In this document: piece by piece, positions 53,419 through 62,012 of the stretch
Layout of the letters: each line of letters begins with the position of its first letter
Position numbering within the stretch: the stretch's first letter is position 1
Made by a program: the position numbers and the translations under genes
Assembly (NCBI RefSeq): GCF_002008315.2
Contig: NZ_MVDG02000001.1
Coordinates: 310,001 to 374,000 of the forward strand
From: Arthrobacter sp. KBS0703
Lineage (GTDB): Bacteria > Actinomycetota > Actinomycetes > Actinomycetales > Micrococcaceae
DNA length: 64,000 nucleotides
Direction: 5' to 3'
The notes under the pieces: generated by a model
Seen by the model: the letters and a program-made list of their open reading frames with translations, nothing else
What the model was told of the DNA's origin: nothing
The model's database searches: none

Positions 53419-54153
53419 CTACGGAGTGGGGTCCCGCCGGAGCTCGGCAATTTCGCGCCTCAGCGCGGCCACTTCCGCCGCGAGCTCACCCACCTCCGCA
53501 AGGACGGGCCGTTCGGCCGATTCCGCTGCGGCACCGGTGCTCTCTTCGACGCGCTGCACCAGCCACGAGGCGATGGACGCAGTCACCACGCCCAGGACGG
53601 CGATCCCGCTCATCATCAGGGCAGCCGCCACCACTCGGCCCAGCGCGGTGACGGGGTAAATATCCCCGTAGCCCACTGTGGTGATGGTGGCCACCGCCCA
53701 CCACACAGCATCGCCGAACGTGAGGATCTTGGCATCCGGAGCGGACTGCTCGACGTCGAGCACCGCCAGCGCCCCCACGAACACCAGTAGGGCGGCGGAT
53801 GCGGCCACGTACGTGACCACCCTGCCCCGCAGCGTTTCACCCACTGTGCGGTGCAGCACCGACAGCAGGGTCACCAGCCGTAGAAGCCGGAGCGGGCGGA
53901 AGAAGGGCAGCGCCACGATCAGCAGTTCGTGGAGGTTGCGGACGAACCAGCGGCGGCGGTTTTCCGCCAGCCACAGATTCGCGCCGTAGTCCAGTGCGAA
54001 GATGCCCCAGGTGGCCCACATGGTGACCTCGAGCCACTCGGCGCCCCGGCCTTCCATCCGGCCGACCACCTGCCAGGCATAGGCCGCGAGGAACACGATG
54101 GCTGTCCCCATCAGCGGCCACTCGGCAAGGTCCCGGTAGCGTTGCTGCGTCAT
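53419..54153 (-). CDS. Voltage-gated-like potassium channel
   Basis: 244 residues from ATG 54153; a longer frame starts at 54195. Six-helix layout with an S4-like basic segment FFRPLRLLRLVTLLSVLHR, a pore loop with the selectivity filter TITTVGYGDIYPVT, and a C-terminal coiled coil (LAEVGELAAEVAALRREIAELRR) that would drive tetramerisation. It stands alone between tRNA-Tyr and the LysM gene. Confidence 0.9.
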   Translation of the reverse strand: MTQQRYRDLAEWPLMGTAIVFLAAYAWQVVGRMEGRGAEWLEVTMWATWGIFALDYGANLWLAENRRRWFVRNLHELLIVALPFFRPLRLLRLVTLLSVLHRTVGETLRGRVVTYVAASAALLVFVGALAVLDVEQSAPDAKILTFGDAVWWAVATITTVGYGDIYPVTALGRVVAAALMMSGIAVLGVVTASIASWLVQRVEESTGAAAESAERPVLAEVGELAAEVAALRREIAELRRDPTP

Positions 54154-54211
54154 AGGGACGATATTACGGGTGGCTGCCGTGGCCGCGGCAGCCACTCGTC
54201 ATGCCTTGCCG

Positions 54212-55195
54212 CTAGTTGAGGGCTATGACCAGCATCTGGGTGGTCCCGGGAATGCACGTCTGCAGGACAGCCCGGGGGAACCCTCCAAAGACCGCCGCGA
54301 CATCGTTCGTCGTGCCCGGGTTGGGCACCTGGCCGCGGCCAGCCACTGTGTACGATCCGTAGCCGGGGATGTCCACCCTCTCGCCCACGCCGATGCCCGA
54401 GAAGCGCGCCCAGCCTCCGCAGAAATCGTGCTCGGTGATGAACAGGGAATAACCGTCAGTGGGGGTGAAGTGGATGGGGCCGATGCAGCTGTCCACCAGC
54501 GCTTGCCCGCCAGATCCGGCCACATAGATGGTCCGCACCGCCGGTGCGGGGGCCGGTGCAGGCGCTGGCACTGGCGCCGGTGCTCCCGCCGCCTTCGGCA
54601 CTGCCACCGCGAGGCCCGTTAGCTTCAGGGTCTGCCCGGGAACAATGACGGAGTACGGGCCAAAGCCGTTGGCGGCCAGCATGCCGTTCACATCGACGCC
54701 GAACCGCTCTGCGATGGTGCCCACCGTGTCGCCCGCCACGACGGTGTACGTGTTGGTAGCAGCGGCCGGGGCCGCCTTTCTGGCAGTGGGCGGAGCTTTG
54801 GCCGGAGCTTTGGCCGGAACCTTGGCCGCCGTCGCTTTGGCCGGAACTCTAACAGCCTTCGCCGGAACCCTGACGGCGGCAGCCTTGACCGGAGCGGCTT
54901 TGGCGGGCGGCGCCACGGCGACCGGCGCCGCGGCCGTAACGGACGGCGTCGGACTGGCGGAGGGAGCAGGCTCCGCCGGTGAAGCAGGGCTGGCGACGGC
55001 TACTGCAACGCCGTTTCCGGGGGCCGCCACGGAGTTGACCACTGCCGAGGCTGCGAGCAGACCTCCGGCGACGGCGGCGGCGGCGATGATCAGCCGGGCC
55101 CTGCGGCGTCCGGTGCCCAGGCGGGACCGGGCCGGCAGGGCCAAGCTGGATCGTTGGATCGTCCAGGGGGCCGGGGTCTTCCTGGGTTCCTGCAT
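54212..55195 (-). CDS. LysM protein with a sortase-like C-terminal domain
   Basis: 327 residues. A basic N-terminus and one membrane/signal segment (about 35-55) are followed by a Pro/Ala/Lys linker with VPAKA repeats (80-140) and a LysM domain (about 145-190: NTYTVVAGDTVGTIAERFGVDVNGMLAANG...). The C-terminal 100 residues (IHFTP, TEHDFCGGW, GERVDIPGYGSYTVAGRG, VLQTCIPGT) follow the sortase strand order, with the TLxTC-like VLQTC and a nearby histidine. The catalytic arginine is not clear, so it may be inactive. Likely bound to the cell wall. A structured RNA-like region lies upstream on this strand. Confidence 0.7.
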   Translation of the reverse strand: MQEPRKTPAPWTIQRSSLALPARSRLGTGRRRARLIIAAAAVAGGLLAASAVVNSVAAPGNGVAVAVASPASPAEPAPSASPTPSVTAAAPVAVAPPAKAAPVKAAAVRVPAKAVRVPAKATAAKVPAKAPAKAPPTARKAAPAAATNTYTVVAGDTVGTIAERFGVDVNGMLAANGFGPYSVIVPGQTLKLTGLAVAVPKAAGAPAPVPAPAPAPAPAVRTIYVAGSGGQALVDSCIGPIHFTPTDGYSLFITEHDFCGGWARFSGIGVGERVDIPGYGSYTVAGRGQVPNPGTTNDVAAVFGGFPRAVLQTCIPGTTQMLVIALN

Positions 55196-55375
55196 CTTCC
55201 TGTGGGTTCATGGCGTGCCCTTGGTTCGTGCGCTGCCGGGTGACCGGACGCTCGCCGGGCGGTGATGCGCAGAACAAAGAGGGGCTCTGACCAGGAAGGA
55301 GGGAGCGTGGCATGTGGGGCGCATGACCGCTATTCATGTGTGAAGCACGCTCGCTAACGTGCCGGCCCCAGCCTG

Positions 55376-55451
55376 ATTCGAGTGTACGAAGCGCCGACAG
55401 GGCGCCGCACGAGTAGTTGCTACCTCTTTTTCCCCTCGGGAACACTCGGAT
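55376..55451. other. Three-way-junction-like structured element in a 344-bp gap
   Basis: ATTCGAGTGT (55376-55385) pairs with ACACTCGGAT (55442-55451). Within it GCGCC-GACAG-GGCGC and AGTAG-TTG-CTACC form two hairpins. It lies about 180 bases upstream of the LysM gene and 90 bases upstream of the thioesterase gene. It may be a leader RNA or a regulatory DNA structure. Nothing else in the gap (55196-55539) is recognisable apart from a TAACAT -10-like box at 55527. Confidence 0.35.
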
Positions 55452-55539
55452 TCGGCTGTCGCGCGCAGGTCACCGCGTGGGCCGGCGCCGCAGACAGAGG
55501 GTCTTTCGGGAGTTGTTACTGGCGGGTAACATAGTCGCC

Positions 55540-56091
55540 ATGCACTTGCTCCTGCGAACACTCCTGATGCTGTTCACCTCCGCCAAACGCCCGTCCCTCA
55601 GCGTCTGGGATTCCGCATCCGTGACACTCCGCGTGCTCCCAACGGACATAGACATCGCAATGCATGTCAACAACGGCATGTATTTCTCGCTCATGGACCT
55701 GGGCCGTTTCGACCTGATGGTGAGGAGCGGAACCTGGCAGAAAATGCGACGGCGGGGCTGGAGCCCGGTGGCTGCCGGCGAGACCATAGCGTTCCGCCGG
55801 TCCCTCCAGCTCTGGCAGCAATACACCATCGAAACCAAGATCATCGGGCTGGACGCCAAGGCCATCTACTTCGAGCAGCGCATGGTGGTGAAGGGCGAGA
55901 TCTATGCCCGTGCATATGTCGCCACGCGCCTCGTGGGCAAGGGCGGTCCCGTGACCCAGGAGGAAATTCTCGCGGAGTTCGGCCAGCCGCCGGCGGGACT
56001 GGAACTGCCCGATTGGATTCACGGCTGGCGGCTGGACACTGCGTTGCCGAGCGCACGGCGGCCGGCCCCGCATGATTGGGCCGGACGTTAA
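55540..56091 (+). CDS. Hotdog-fold acyl-CoA thioesterase family protein
   Basis: 183 residues from ATG 55540. LRVLPTDIDIAMHVNNGMYFSLMDLGRFD carries the D-x3-H-(V/M)-N-N hallmark of 4HBT/FatB-like thioesterases. It has the second half GETIAFRRSLQLWQQYTIETKIIGLDAKAIYFEQRM. The closest relatives are the THEM6-like proteins, often of unclear substrate. A TAACAT box eight bases before the ATG suggests leaderless transcription. Confidence 0.83.
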   Translation: MHLLLRTLLMLFTSAKRPSLSVWDSASVTLRVLPTDIDIAMHVNNGMYFSLMDLGRFDLMVRSGTWQKMRRRGWSPVAAGETIAFRRSLQLWQQYTIETKIIGLDAKAIYFEQRMVVKGEIYARAYVATRLVGKGGPVTQEEILAEFGQPPAGLELPDWIHGWRLDTALPSARRPAPHDWAGR

Positions 56092-56191
56092 CCGTGACGG
56101 CGCCGCCGTCGGCAATATTCCCGGTGACGCGGGGAGCGAACAAACCGGCCTCCAGGAGGACTAACTAACGCTCCTCGCGTACCGTTGAACC

Positions 56192-56629
56192 ATGGCTACC
56201 GTTGACATCACAGGTGAACAGTTCGCATCGACCATCGAGGGCAACGACATCGTCCTCGTTGACTTCTGGGCCGAATGGTGTGGTCCCTGCAAGCAGTTTG
56301 GGCCCACATACTCCGCCGTTTCGGAAAAACACGGCGACGTCGTCTTCGCCAAGGTGGACACCGAAGCCCAGCAGCAGCTGGCCGCAGAGGCCGGCATCAC
56401 ATCCATCCCCACGCTGATGGCCTTCCGCGAGAAGGTCCTCGTCTTCTCCCAGCCGGGCGCGCTCAACGCCCCGCAGCTGGAGCAGGTGATCGACGCCGTC
56501 AAGGCGCTCGACATGGAGGAAGTCCATGCCCACGTGGCGCGCTCGCAGGCCGAAGCGGCAGCAGCCGACGGCGGCAGCAAGGCGACGGGCTCCGGCACGC
56601 AGGACGGCACGCAGATCCCGGATTTCTAA
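56192..56629 (+). CDS. trxA: Thioredoxin
   Basis: Disulfide reductase. 145 residues: a standard thioredoxin fold with DFWAEWCGPCKQFGP (active site WCGPC) and the cis-proline SIPTLMAF, plus a 35-residue acidic/Gly-Ser tail that is longer than usual. ATG 56192 has GGAGG about 30 bases upstream and no close site, so it may be leaderless. A GCAACGCGGGG palindrome follows. Confidence 0.92.
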   Translation: MATVDITGEQFASTIEGNDIVLVDFWAEWCGPCKQFGPTYSAVSEKHGDVVFAKVDTEAQQQLAAEAGITSIPTLMAFREKVLVFSQPGALNAPQLEQVIDAVKALDMEEVHAHVARSQAEAAAADGGSKATGSGTQDGTQIPDF

Positions 56630-56649
56630 GCGCACCGGCAGCAACAGCA

Positions 56650-56722
56650 CCAAGCAACGCGGGGTCACTCCGCGCCCATTGAACCGGATTCTTTGGGCGC
56701 GAAGTGACCCCGCGTTGCTTGG
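56650..56722. repeat. GCAACGCGGGGTCAC palindrome, copy 3
   Basis: CCAAGCAACGCGGGGTCACT... pairs with ...AGTGACCCCGCGTTGCTTGG. The outer CCAAG/CTTGG makes this the longest copy. It lies between convergent trxA and the monooxygenase-fold gene. Confidence 0.88.
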
Positions 56723-56731
56723 CTGAGGGGA

Positions 56732-57010
56732 CTAGAGGCGTTCGAGGCGGACCGGTTCGGCCAGCAGCGCGCTGAGGGATTCGTTGAGGTCCTGGACGGC
56801 CGTGCCCTTGGAGTGCTTGTCCAGGTGGTCTTCGGAGGCCCACTGCTCGGTCAGGACCAGCTTCTCCTCGGTGGCTTCCGTGAGCTCGTACTGGATGCAG
56901 CCGGGCTCGTTGACTACCTCGTCAATGGCGATTTCCAAGGCGAGCTTCACGCGGAAAAATTCGCCGTCGTTGGGGATGAACGTTGCCTGCAGGTCGATGG
57001 GTGCACTCAT
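56732..57010 (-). CDS. Putative quinol monooxygenase / ABM-fold protein
   Basis: 92 residues from ATG 57010. IDLQATFIPNDGEFFRVKLALEIAIDEVVNEPGCIQYEL and the LVLTEQWASEDHLDKHSKGTAV segment are classic of YgiN-like antibiotic-biosynthesis-monooxygenase proteins, with the conserved WxSxxxxxxH. The substrate is unknown. It is divergent from the acyl-CoA synthetase and convergent with trxA. Confidence 0.85.
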   Translation of the reverse strand: MSAPIDLQATFIPNDGEFFRVKLALEIAIDEVVNEPGCIQYELTEATEEKLVLTEQWASEDHLDKHSKGTAVQDLNESLSALLAEPVRLERL

Positions 57011-57113
57011 GGATTTCACAATACCGGCCGCCGCCCGCAGGCCCCGCTCTCTTTACGCCGGACACCCTACTATTGCGCTTCTCTTGCCCGGGGCCTCTTG
57101 ATAGCGTGCCATC

Positions 57114-58790
57114 ATGCGCGCATACACAGCCGGGGACACTGACGTCCCGCTGCTCGAGGAGACAATCGGCCACAACTTCGAGCGGGTGGTGGCCCAGTTC
57201 CCCTTTCACGATGCGCTGATCGAGGCGGCGGCTGTGCCTGGCGCCGACGCCCGCCGCTGGAGCTACTCCAAACTGAACGACGACGTCGACCGCGTCGGCC
57301 GTGCGCTCCTCGCCCTGGGCGTCGGGAAGGGGGAGCGGATCGGCATCTGGAGCCCCAACTGCGCGGAATGGACCATCCTGCAGTACGCCACGGCGAAGAT
57401 CGGGGCGATCCTCGTGAACGTGAATCCGGCCTACCGCAGCCACGAGCTGGAGTTTGTGGTCAGGCAAAACGGCATGCGGATGCTCGTCACGGCGCCGTCG
57501 GACCGCAACAGCGACTACGTGGGGATGGCGCGGCAGGCGCTCGCCGCATGCCCGGACCTGAGCGAACTCGTGTTCCTGCCGGATGCCGGCTCCGCCGAGC
57601 TCACCGCCGGCGACCCCGAAAATGACCGGGAGCTGACGTACGCCGAGCTGCTCAAGCGGGCGGACGCCGTCGCGCATTCCGGGCTGAAGGCCCGCATGGC
57701 GGGGCTTGACCCGCACGACCCCATCAACCTGCAGTACACCTCCGGAACCACGGGATTCCCCAAGGGCGCCACCCTGACCCACCACAACATCCTCAACAAC
57801 GGCTACTCAATCGGCGAACTGCTCGGGTACACCGAGCACGACCGCGTGGTGATTCCGGTGCCGTTCTACCACTGCTTCGGCATGGTGATCGGAAACCTGA
57901 ACGCGCTCAGCCACGGCGCAGCGACCATCATCCCGGGGCGCGGTTTCACGCCGGCCGCGGCGCTTGAAGCGGTGCAGGACTTCGGCGGCACTTCGCTGTA
58001 CGGGGTGCCCACCATGTTCATCGCCGAACTGGCGCTGCCCGATTTCGCGTCCTACGACCTCTCCACGCTCCGGACCGGGGTCATGGCTGGCTCGCTTTGT
58101 CCCATCGAGGTCATGAACCGGGTCATCTCCGAGATGAACATGAGGGACGTGGCCATCTGCTACGGCATGACCGAGACCTCGCCCGTGTCCACCATGACCC
58201 GGGACGGGGACACGATGCAGCAGCGCACCGAAACCGTGGGCCGGACCATGCCGCAGCTCGAAAGCAAGATCGTGGACCCTGCCACGGGTGACGTGGTGGA
58301 GCGCGGCGAGATCGGTGAACTGTGCACCCGGGGCTATGCGGTCATGCAGGGGTACTGGAACCAGCCGGACAAGACAGCCGAGGCAATTGACGCCGACGGC
58401 TGGATGCACACCGGGGACCTGGCGCGCATGGATGACGGCGGCTATGTGGTGATCGAGGGCCGGATGAAGGACATGGTGATCCGCGGCGGCGAGAACATCT
58501 ACCCGCGCGAGATCGAGGAATTCCTCTACACGCACCCGTCGATCCAGGACGTGCAGGTGATCGGAGTCCCGGACGCGAAGTATGGCGAGGAACTCATGGC
58601 CTGCATCATCCTCAACCCCGGCGCCGCGCCGCTGGACGCCGCCGCCCTGGCCGAGTTCTGCCGCGGGAAGCTGGCCCACTACAAGATCCCGCGCTACGTG
58701 GACGTCCGCGAAAGCTTCCCCATGACCGTCTCCGGCAAGATCCGCAAGGTGGAGATGCGCCAGGAGGCCGTGGCCCGGCTGGGGCTCTGA
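57114..58790 (+). CDS. AMP-binding acyl-CoA synthetase (FadD-like)
   Basis: Activates fatty or short-chain acids with ATP and CoA. 558 residues. P-loop-like YTSGTTGFPKGA (A3), GMTETSPVS (A5), DGWMHTGDLARMDDGGYV, the RGGENIYPREIE segment, and the catalytic lysine in VSGKIRKVEM. A GATAGC box near 57098 just before the ATG suggests a leaderless transcript. The long chain-length pocket cannot be judged by eye. It is followed by a palindrome and an unrelated gene. Confidence 0.9.
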   Translation: MRAYTAGDTDVPLLEETIGHNFERVVAQFPFHDALIEAAAVPGADARRWSYSKLNDDVDRVGRALLALGVGKGERIGIWSPNCAEWTILQYATAKIGAILVNVNPAYRSHELEFVVRQNGMRMLVTAPSDRNSDYVGMARQALAACPDLSELVFLPDAGSAELTAGDPENDRELTYAELLKRADAVAHSGLKARMAGLDPHDPINLQYTSGTTGFPKGATLTHHNILNNGYSIGELLGYTEHDRVVIPVPFYHCFGMVIGNLNALSHGAATIIPGRGFTPAAALEAVQDFGGTSLYGVPTMFIAELALPDFASYDLSTLRTGVMAGSLCPIEVMNRVISEMNMRDVAICYGMTETSPVSTMTRDGDTMQQRTETVGRTMPQLESKIVDPATGDVVERGEIGELCTRGYAVMQGYWNQPDKTAEAIDADGWMHTGDLARMDDGGYVVIEGRMKDMVIRGGENIYPREIEEFLYTHPSIQDVQVIGVPDAKYGEELMACIILNPGAAPLDAAALAEFCRGKLAHYKIPRYVDVRESFPMTVSGKIRKVEMRQEAVARLGL

Positions 58791-58792
58791 CA

Positions 58793-58857
58793 GCAACGCG
58801 AGGTCAGATAACGCCCCATTGAAGGGGACTATTGGGCGATATCTGACCCCGCGTTGC
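58793..58857. repeat. GCAACGCGGGGTCAC palindrome, variant copy 4
   Basis: GCAACGCGAGGTCAGATAAC... pairs with ...ATATCTGACCCCGCGTTGC. The inner part (CAGATAACGCCC) resembles the GCAGATAA palindromes at 25164 and 26246, so this copy bridges the two families. Confidence 0.82.
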
Positions 58858-58921
58858 AGGGTGGTGAAGTCGGGCTGTGGATAACTCTTAAAGGCGTCGA
58901 CGAGCAGCCAGAATAATTCCC

Positions 58922-59839
58922 ATGGCCCGGTCAACACCGCTACCCGACACCCTGAACCAGTTGCCCTTTACCGTGTACGAATCGAGGGCGCTGGGCGTTC
59001 CCGCGAAACGGCTGCGCGCCAGAGACTTGGCCGACGGCGGCCGCCTCATTTATCTGCCGCAGGGCCGGGAACTCGAACTGCGGGAACGTGCCAGGGTATT
59101 GGCAGCGGCGACGCCGGGAGCCTGGGTGTCCCATCAGACCGCGGCGGAGCTCACCTCATTGGGGCTTCCGCCGTGGATGGACGGGGACATTGTTCATCTC
59201 AGCAAGCCGCATGAGCTGCCGCGGGTGCGCCGAGTCGGAGTGACCGGCCACCGGGTCCGGGTGATTCCCGGCGAGATCGGGAAGCGCGACGGTATTCCCA
59301 TGTCCCTGCCGCCGCGGACCTGGCTGGACCTGGCGGCCGTCTTGCCACTCAGGTACGTCATCGCGATGGGGGATCAGCTCATCAGGTTTCCAAGGGCTAA
59401 CTTCGAAGGCCGGACCACGCCGTACGCCTACAAGGACGGACTGCGCTTGCTCATCCGGCAGCACCCGAACATGAAGGGCGTGGAGAAGGCCCGGCAGGCA
59501 CTCGAGGAGATGCGTGTGGGGGCGGACTCCTACCCGGAAACGTTCCTGCGGCTCGCCATGCTGGATGCCCACCTGCCCGAACCGGAACTGCAGCTGCGCG
59601 TTGACCCCTACGACGCCTGGTCGCCGACTGCCGACCTCGGGTACCGGCGCTTCCGGATCGCCCTGCAGTACGACGGCGCTCATCACCTTTCGCGGGAACA
59701 GCAGTCCCGGGACAACCGTCGCGACGAGGCGTTCATTAGTGCGGGCTGGTCCTACTTCAAGGTCAACGCCGACGATTTGGAGGACGGATTCCAGAGCGTG
59801 ATCAGACGGGTCAAAAGTGCGAAGCGCCGCTCAGCCTAA
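58922..59839 (+). CDS. DUF559-type (Vsr-like endonuclease fold) protein
   Basis: 305 residues. The N-terminal part (about 15-110: LPFTVYESRALGVPAKRLRARDL, WVSHQTAAELTSLGLPP) resembles the AbiEi-type antitoxin winged-helix/transcriptional domain found in many actinobacterial homologues. The C-terminal part has SYPETFLRLAMLDAHLPEPELQ and DLGYRRFRIALQYDGAHH, the DUF559/PD-(D/E)xK pattern, with Q in place of the usual E before YDG. It is a common orphan gene in Arthrobacter-like genomes; no partner toxin is adjacent, and its role is unknown. No Shine-Dalgarno; ATAATT precedes the ATG. Confidence 0.75.
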   Translation: MARSTPLPDTLNQLPFTVYESRALGVPAKRLRARDLADGGRLIYLPQGRELELRERARVLAAATPGAWVSHQTAAELTSLGLPPWMDGDIVHLSKPHELPRVRRVGVTGHRVRVIPGEIGKRDGIPMSLPPRTWLDLAAVLPLRYVIAMGDQLIRFPRANFEGRTTPYAYKDGLRLLIRQHPNMKGVEKARQALEEMRVGADSYPETFLRLAMLDAHLPEPELQLRVDPYDAWSPTADLGYRRFRIALQYDGAHHLSREQQSRDNRRDEAFISAGWSYFKVNADDLEDGFQSVIRRVKSAKRRSA

Positions 59840-59840
59840 G

Positions 59841-59905
59841 GCAACGCGGGGTCACTTGAGGCCCAATGGAGGCGGGGGATTGGGCGCGAAGTGACCCCGC
59901 GTTGC
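59841..59905. repeat. GCAACGCGGGGTCAC palindrome, copy 5
   Basis: GCAACGCGGGGTCACTTGAG... pairs with ...CGAAGTGACCCCGCGTTGC. It lies between the convergent DUF559 and glycosylase genes. Confidence 0.85.
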
Positions 59906-59921
59906 GTTAGGGAAAACGGAG

Positions 59922-60902
59922 TCAGTGCCGGCGGTGGTCCTGGATGGTCATCCGCGGCCCGAAGGTTTGCTTCCGGAAACCGCTGAGCCCGATCATCCGG
60001 ACCACGCGTTGCCGGTGCCCCTGCCACGGCGCCAGCAACCGAAGCATGCCGGCGTCGTCCGTCCGCCGGCCGGTCAGCGCGGCGCCGACGTCGGCCGCCA
60101 GATGATAATCGCCCACGGCGATCGAGTCCGGACAGCCGTGCGTCCGCTGCACCACCTCGGCGGCCGTCCACTCGCCGATTCCGGGAATGGTCTGCATCTT
60201 CCCGGCAGCCTCCGCCGCCGGCAGCGTGGCCAGCCGTTCAAGCGCGACGGCGGAACGCAGGGCCCGCATGACCGTCGCCGAACGCTGGGGGCCCACTCCG
60301 GCCCGGTGCCATTCCCAGGACGGGATGCGCAGCCACTGCCCGGGAGTGGGCTGGACCAGCAGCCCGGCCGGTGCAACGGTGCCGGCCCCCGGGGCCGGCG
60401 TGCCGTGGCGGTTCATGAGATAGCGGTAGCCGCGCCGGGCCTCGATGACGGTGACCTTCTGCTCCAGCACGGTGGGCACGAGGGAATCAACCATTCGCCC
60501 GGTGGACGGCAGCCGGACGGCGAGGTTCCGGCGTCGGGCTTCCCGGACCATACGGGGGAGCGTCGCGTGAAACCTGGCCTCGTCAAATGCGGACCAGTCG
60601 TCCTCGGCGCCCAGCAGGCGGGGCACGCCGGCGAGGGCGGCCGCGGAGCCGGGGCCCCACGCCTGCGCATCGACGTAGGGTTCCGGTCCCGTCTCGGCGC
60701 TGGTGAGCCGCAGCGAGACCGGACCGTCCGTCGTCGTGAACGCCATCCACAAGCCTTCCGGCCGGGAAGAAAATGAGGGATCTCCGTTGCCGCGCATGAG
60801 CGTGCCCAGAGTCTGGCGCAGGTTGTAGGGACCCCCGGGATGCCACCGCAGGGAGGCGTCGGCGGCAGCTGCAACGCTGGCGGGGACGTCCGTGATGGTC
60901 AT
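59922..60902 (-). CDS. DNA-3-methyladenine glycosylase family (HhH-GPD) protein
   Basis: Base-excision repair of alkylated bases in characterised AlkA-type relatives. 326 residues. The helix-hairpin-helix IPGIGEWTAAEVVQRTHG is followed by the catalytic aspartate in VGDYHLAADVGAAL. The earlier part has LVPTVLEQKVTVIEARRGYRYL. There is no iron-sulfur cysteine loop, so it is the AlkA rather than the endonuclease III type. ATG 60902. Confidence 0.87.
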   Translation of the reverse strand: MTITDVPASVAAAADASLRWHPGGPYNLRQTLGTLMRGNGDPSFSSRPEGLWMAFTTTDGPVSLRLTSAETGPEPYVDAQAWGPGSAAALAGVPRLLGAEDDWSAFDEARFHATLPRMVREARRRNLAVRLPSTGRMVDSLVPTVLEQKVTVIEARRGYRYLMNRHGTPAPGAGTVAPAGLLVQPTPGQWLRIPSWEWHRAGVGPQRSATVMRALRSAVALERLATLPAAEAAGKMQTIPGIGEWTAAEVVQRTHGCPDSIAVGDYHLAADVGAALTGRRTDDAGMLRLLAPWQGHRQRVVRMIGLSGFRKQTFGPRMTIQDHRRH

Positions 60903-61053
60903 GGAATCATCGTCCCACGGACCGCTGACACCGCGGGCCGCCGCTGCCGGCGGACCTTGGAATCAGGCCTTATCCCGCGAGGTGCGGAGGACTACAATCC
61001 CAGGTGTGGCGCGGGGCCGCCGCGCCGTCCCTTCGAACTGTCAGGTGAGTGCA

Positions 61054-61488
61054 ATGGGTGGAGTGGTGCATTTCGAAATCCCCGCGGACGATCAGGACCG
61101 GGCGAGAAACTTCTACAGCCAGGCCCTCGGCTGGCGGATCGATCCCATGCCGGAAATGGACTACAACGTGGTCATCACCACCCCGATGGACGAAAAGACC
61201 GGCCGGCCCACCGTGCCCGGAGCCATCAACGGCGGCATGATGGCCAGGGAAGGCGACCTGACCACTCCGGTCATCACGGTAGACGTCGAGGACATCGACG
61301 CCACCCTGCGGGCGGTCGAGCAGCTCGGCGGTTCCACGGTGAAGCCGAAGGATGCCATCCCGGGCATGGGTTTCTACGCCTACTTCAAGGACACCGAAGG
61401 CAACGTCATGGGACTCTGGGAGAACCTTCCGGCCGGAGAAACCGGAGAAACCGGAGAAACCGGAGCCGCGGAGGGCGCAACGGGCTGA
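61054..61488 (+). CDS. VOC family protein
   Basis: 144 residues from ATG 61054. MGGVVHFEIPADDQDRARNFYSQALGW opens one betaalphabetabetabeta unit; VEDIDATLRAVEQLGGSTV and FKDTEGNVMGLWE complete it. The C-terminal tail has three copies of GET from a 9-bp tandem repeat (about 61436-61462). It is convergent with the next VOC gene, one base apart. Function unknown; glyoxalase-like superfamily. Confidence 0.83.
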   Translation: MGGVVHFEIPADDQDRARNFYSQALGWRIDPMPEMDYNVVITTPMDEKTGRPTVPGAINGGMMAREGDLTTPVITVDVEDIDATLRAVEQLGGSTVKPKDAIPGMGFYAYFKDTEGNVMGLWENLPAGETGETGETGAAEGATG

Positions 61489-61489
61489 G

Positions 61490-61921
61490 CTACTCCTCGC
61501 CGAAGCGCCCGCGGGCCGCCACCGGGATCAGCGGCTTCTGGGCACGGACCTTCAGTTCCTGCACGGCCCAGGTGTTGCCGTCCGGGTCGCTGAACCCGAA
61601 GAACGTGCCGCCGTCGCGCTCGTCAAAGACGGTTATCTCGCTGGCCTCCACTCCCCGGCCGAGCAGTTCGTCGCGCGCGGCCCGGGCGTCCGAAACCACC
61701 AGCTGAAGTCCGCGCATGGACCCGGGCGCCATCTCGTTCTGCGACGGGAGATCGCCGATGACGATCGAGCAGCCAGAGCCGGGCGGCGTCAGCTGGACCA
61801 CATGCATGTGTTCGTTTTTTGTGTCGTGGTCAAGGTTGAAGCCCACCTTGTCGCGGTAGAACTCCACGGCGCGGCCGATGTCGCTCACCGGGAGCAGCAC
61901 CACTTCGAGGGTCCAGTCCAT
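61490..61921 (-). CDS. VOC family protein
   Basis: 143 residues, start ATG 61921 with AAAGGAA upstream. VVLLPVSDIGRAVEFYRDKVGFNLDHD and FSDPDGNTWAVQEL are typical VOC strands; it has SIVIGDLPSQNEMAPGSMRGLQLVV. The adjacent, oppositely oriented gene is also a VOC protein, but the two are only distantly alike. Confidence 0.85.
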   Translation of the reverse strand: MDWTLEVVLLPVSDIGRAVEFYRDKVGFNLDHDTKNEHMHVVQLTPPGSGCSIVIGDLPSQNEMAPGSMRGLQLVVSDARAARDELLGRGVEASEITVFDERDGGTFFGFSDPDGNTWAVQELKVRAQKPLIPVAARGRFGEE

Positions 61922-62012
61922 GGCAGGGTTCCTTTCGTCGAAGCTGATGGAGGATGCGTTGTCAGCTTGCCGTGTCGGCGCCGCCCTTGGCTAGAGTGCC
62001 CGGGCCAAGAAT

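Noticed and set aside
55376..55451. c-di-AMP (ydaO) riboswitch upstream of the LysM gene
   Set aside because: The conserved GGGGTGAATC and GCTAACC-type blocks could not be found in the right order, so only an unassigned structured element is reported.
58922..59839. Toxin-antitoxin pair with the AbiEi-like protein
   Set aside because: No AbiEii-type nucleotidyltransferase or other toxin gene adjoins it; the flanking genes are an acyl-CoA synthetase and a DNA glycosylase.
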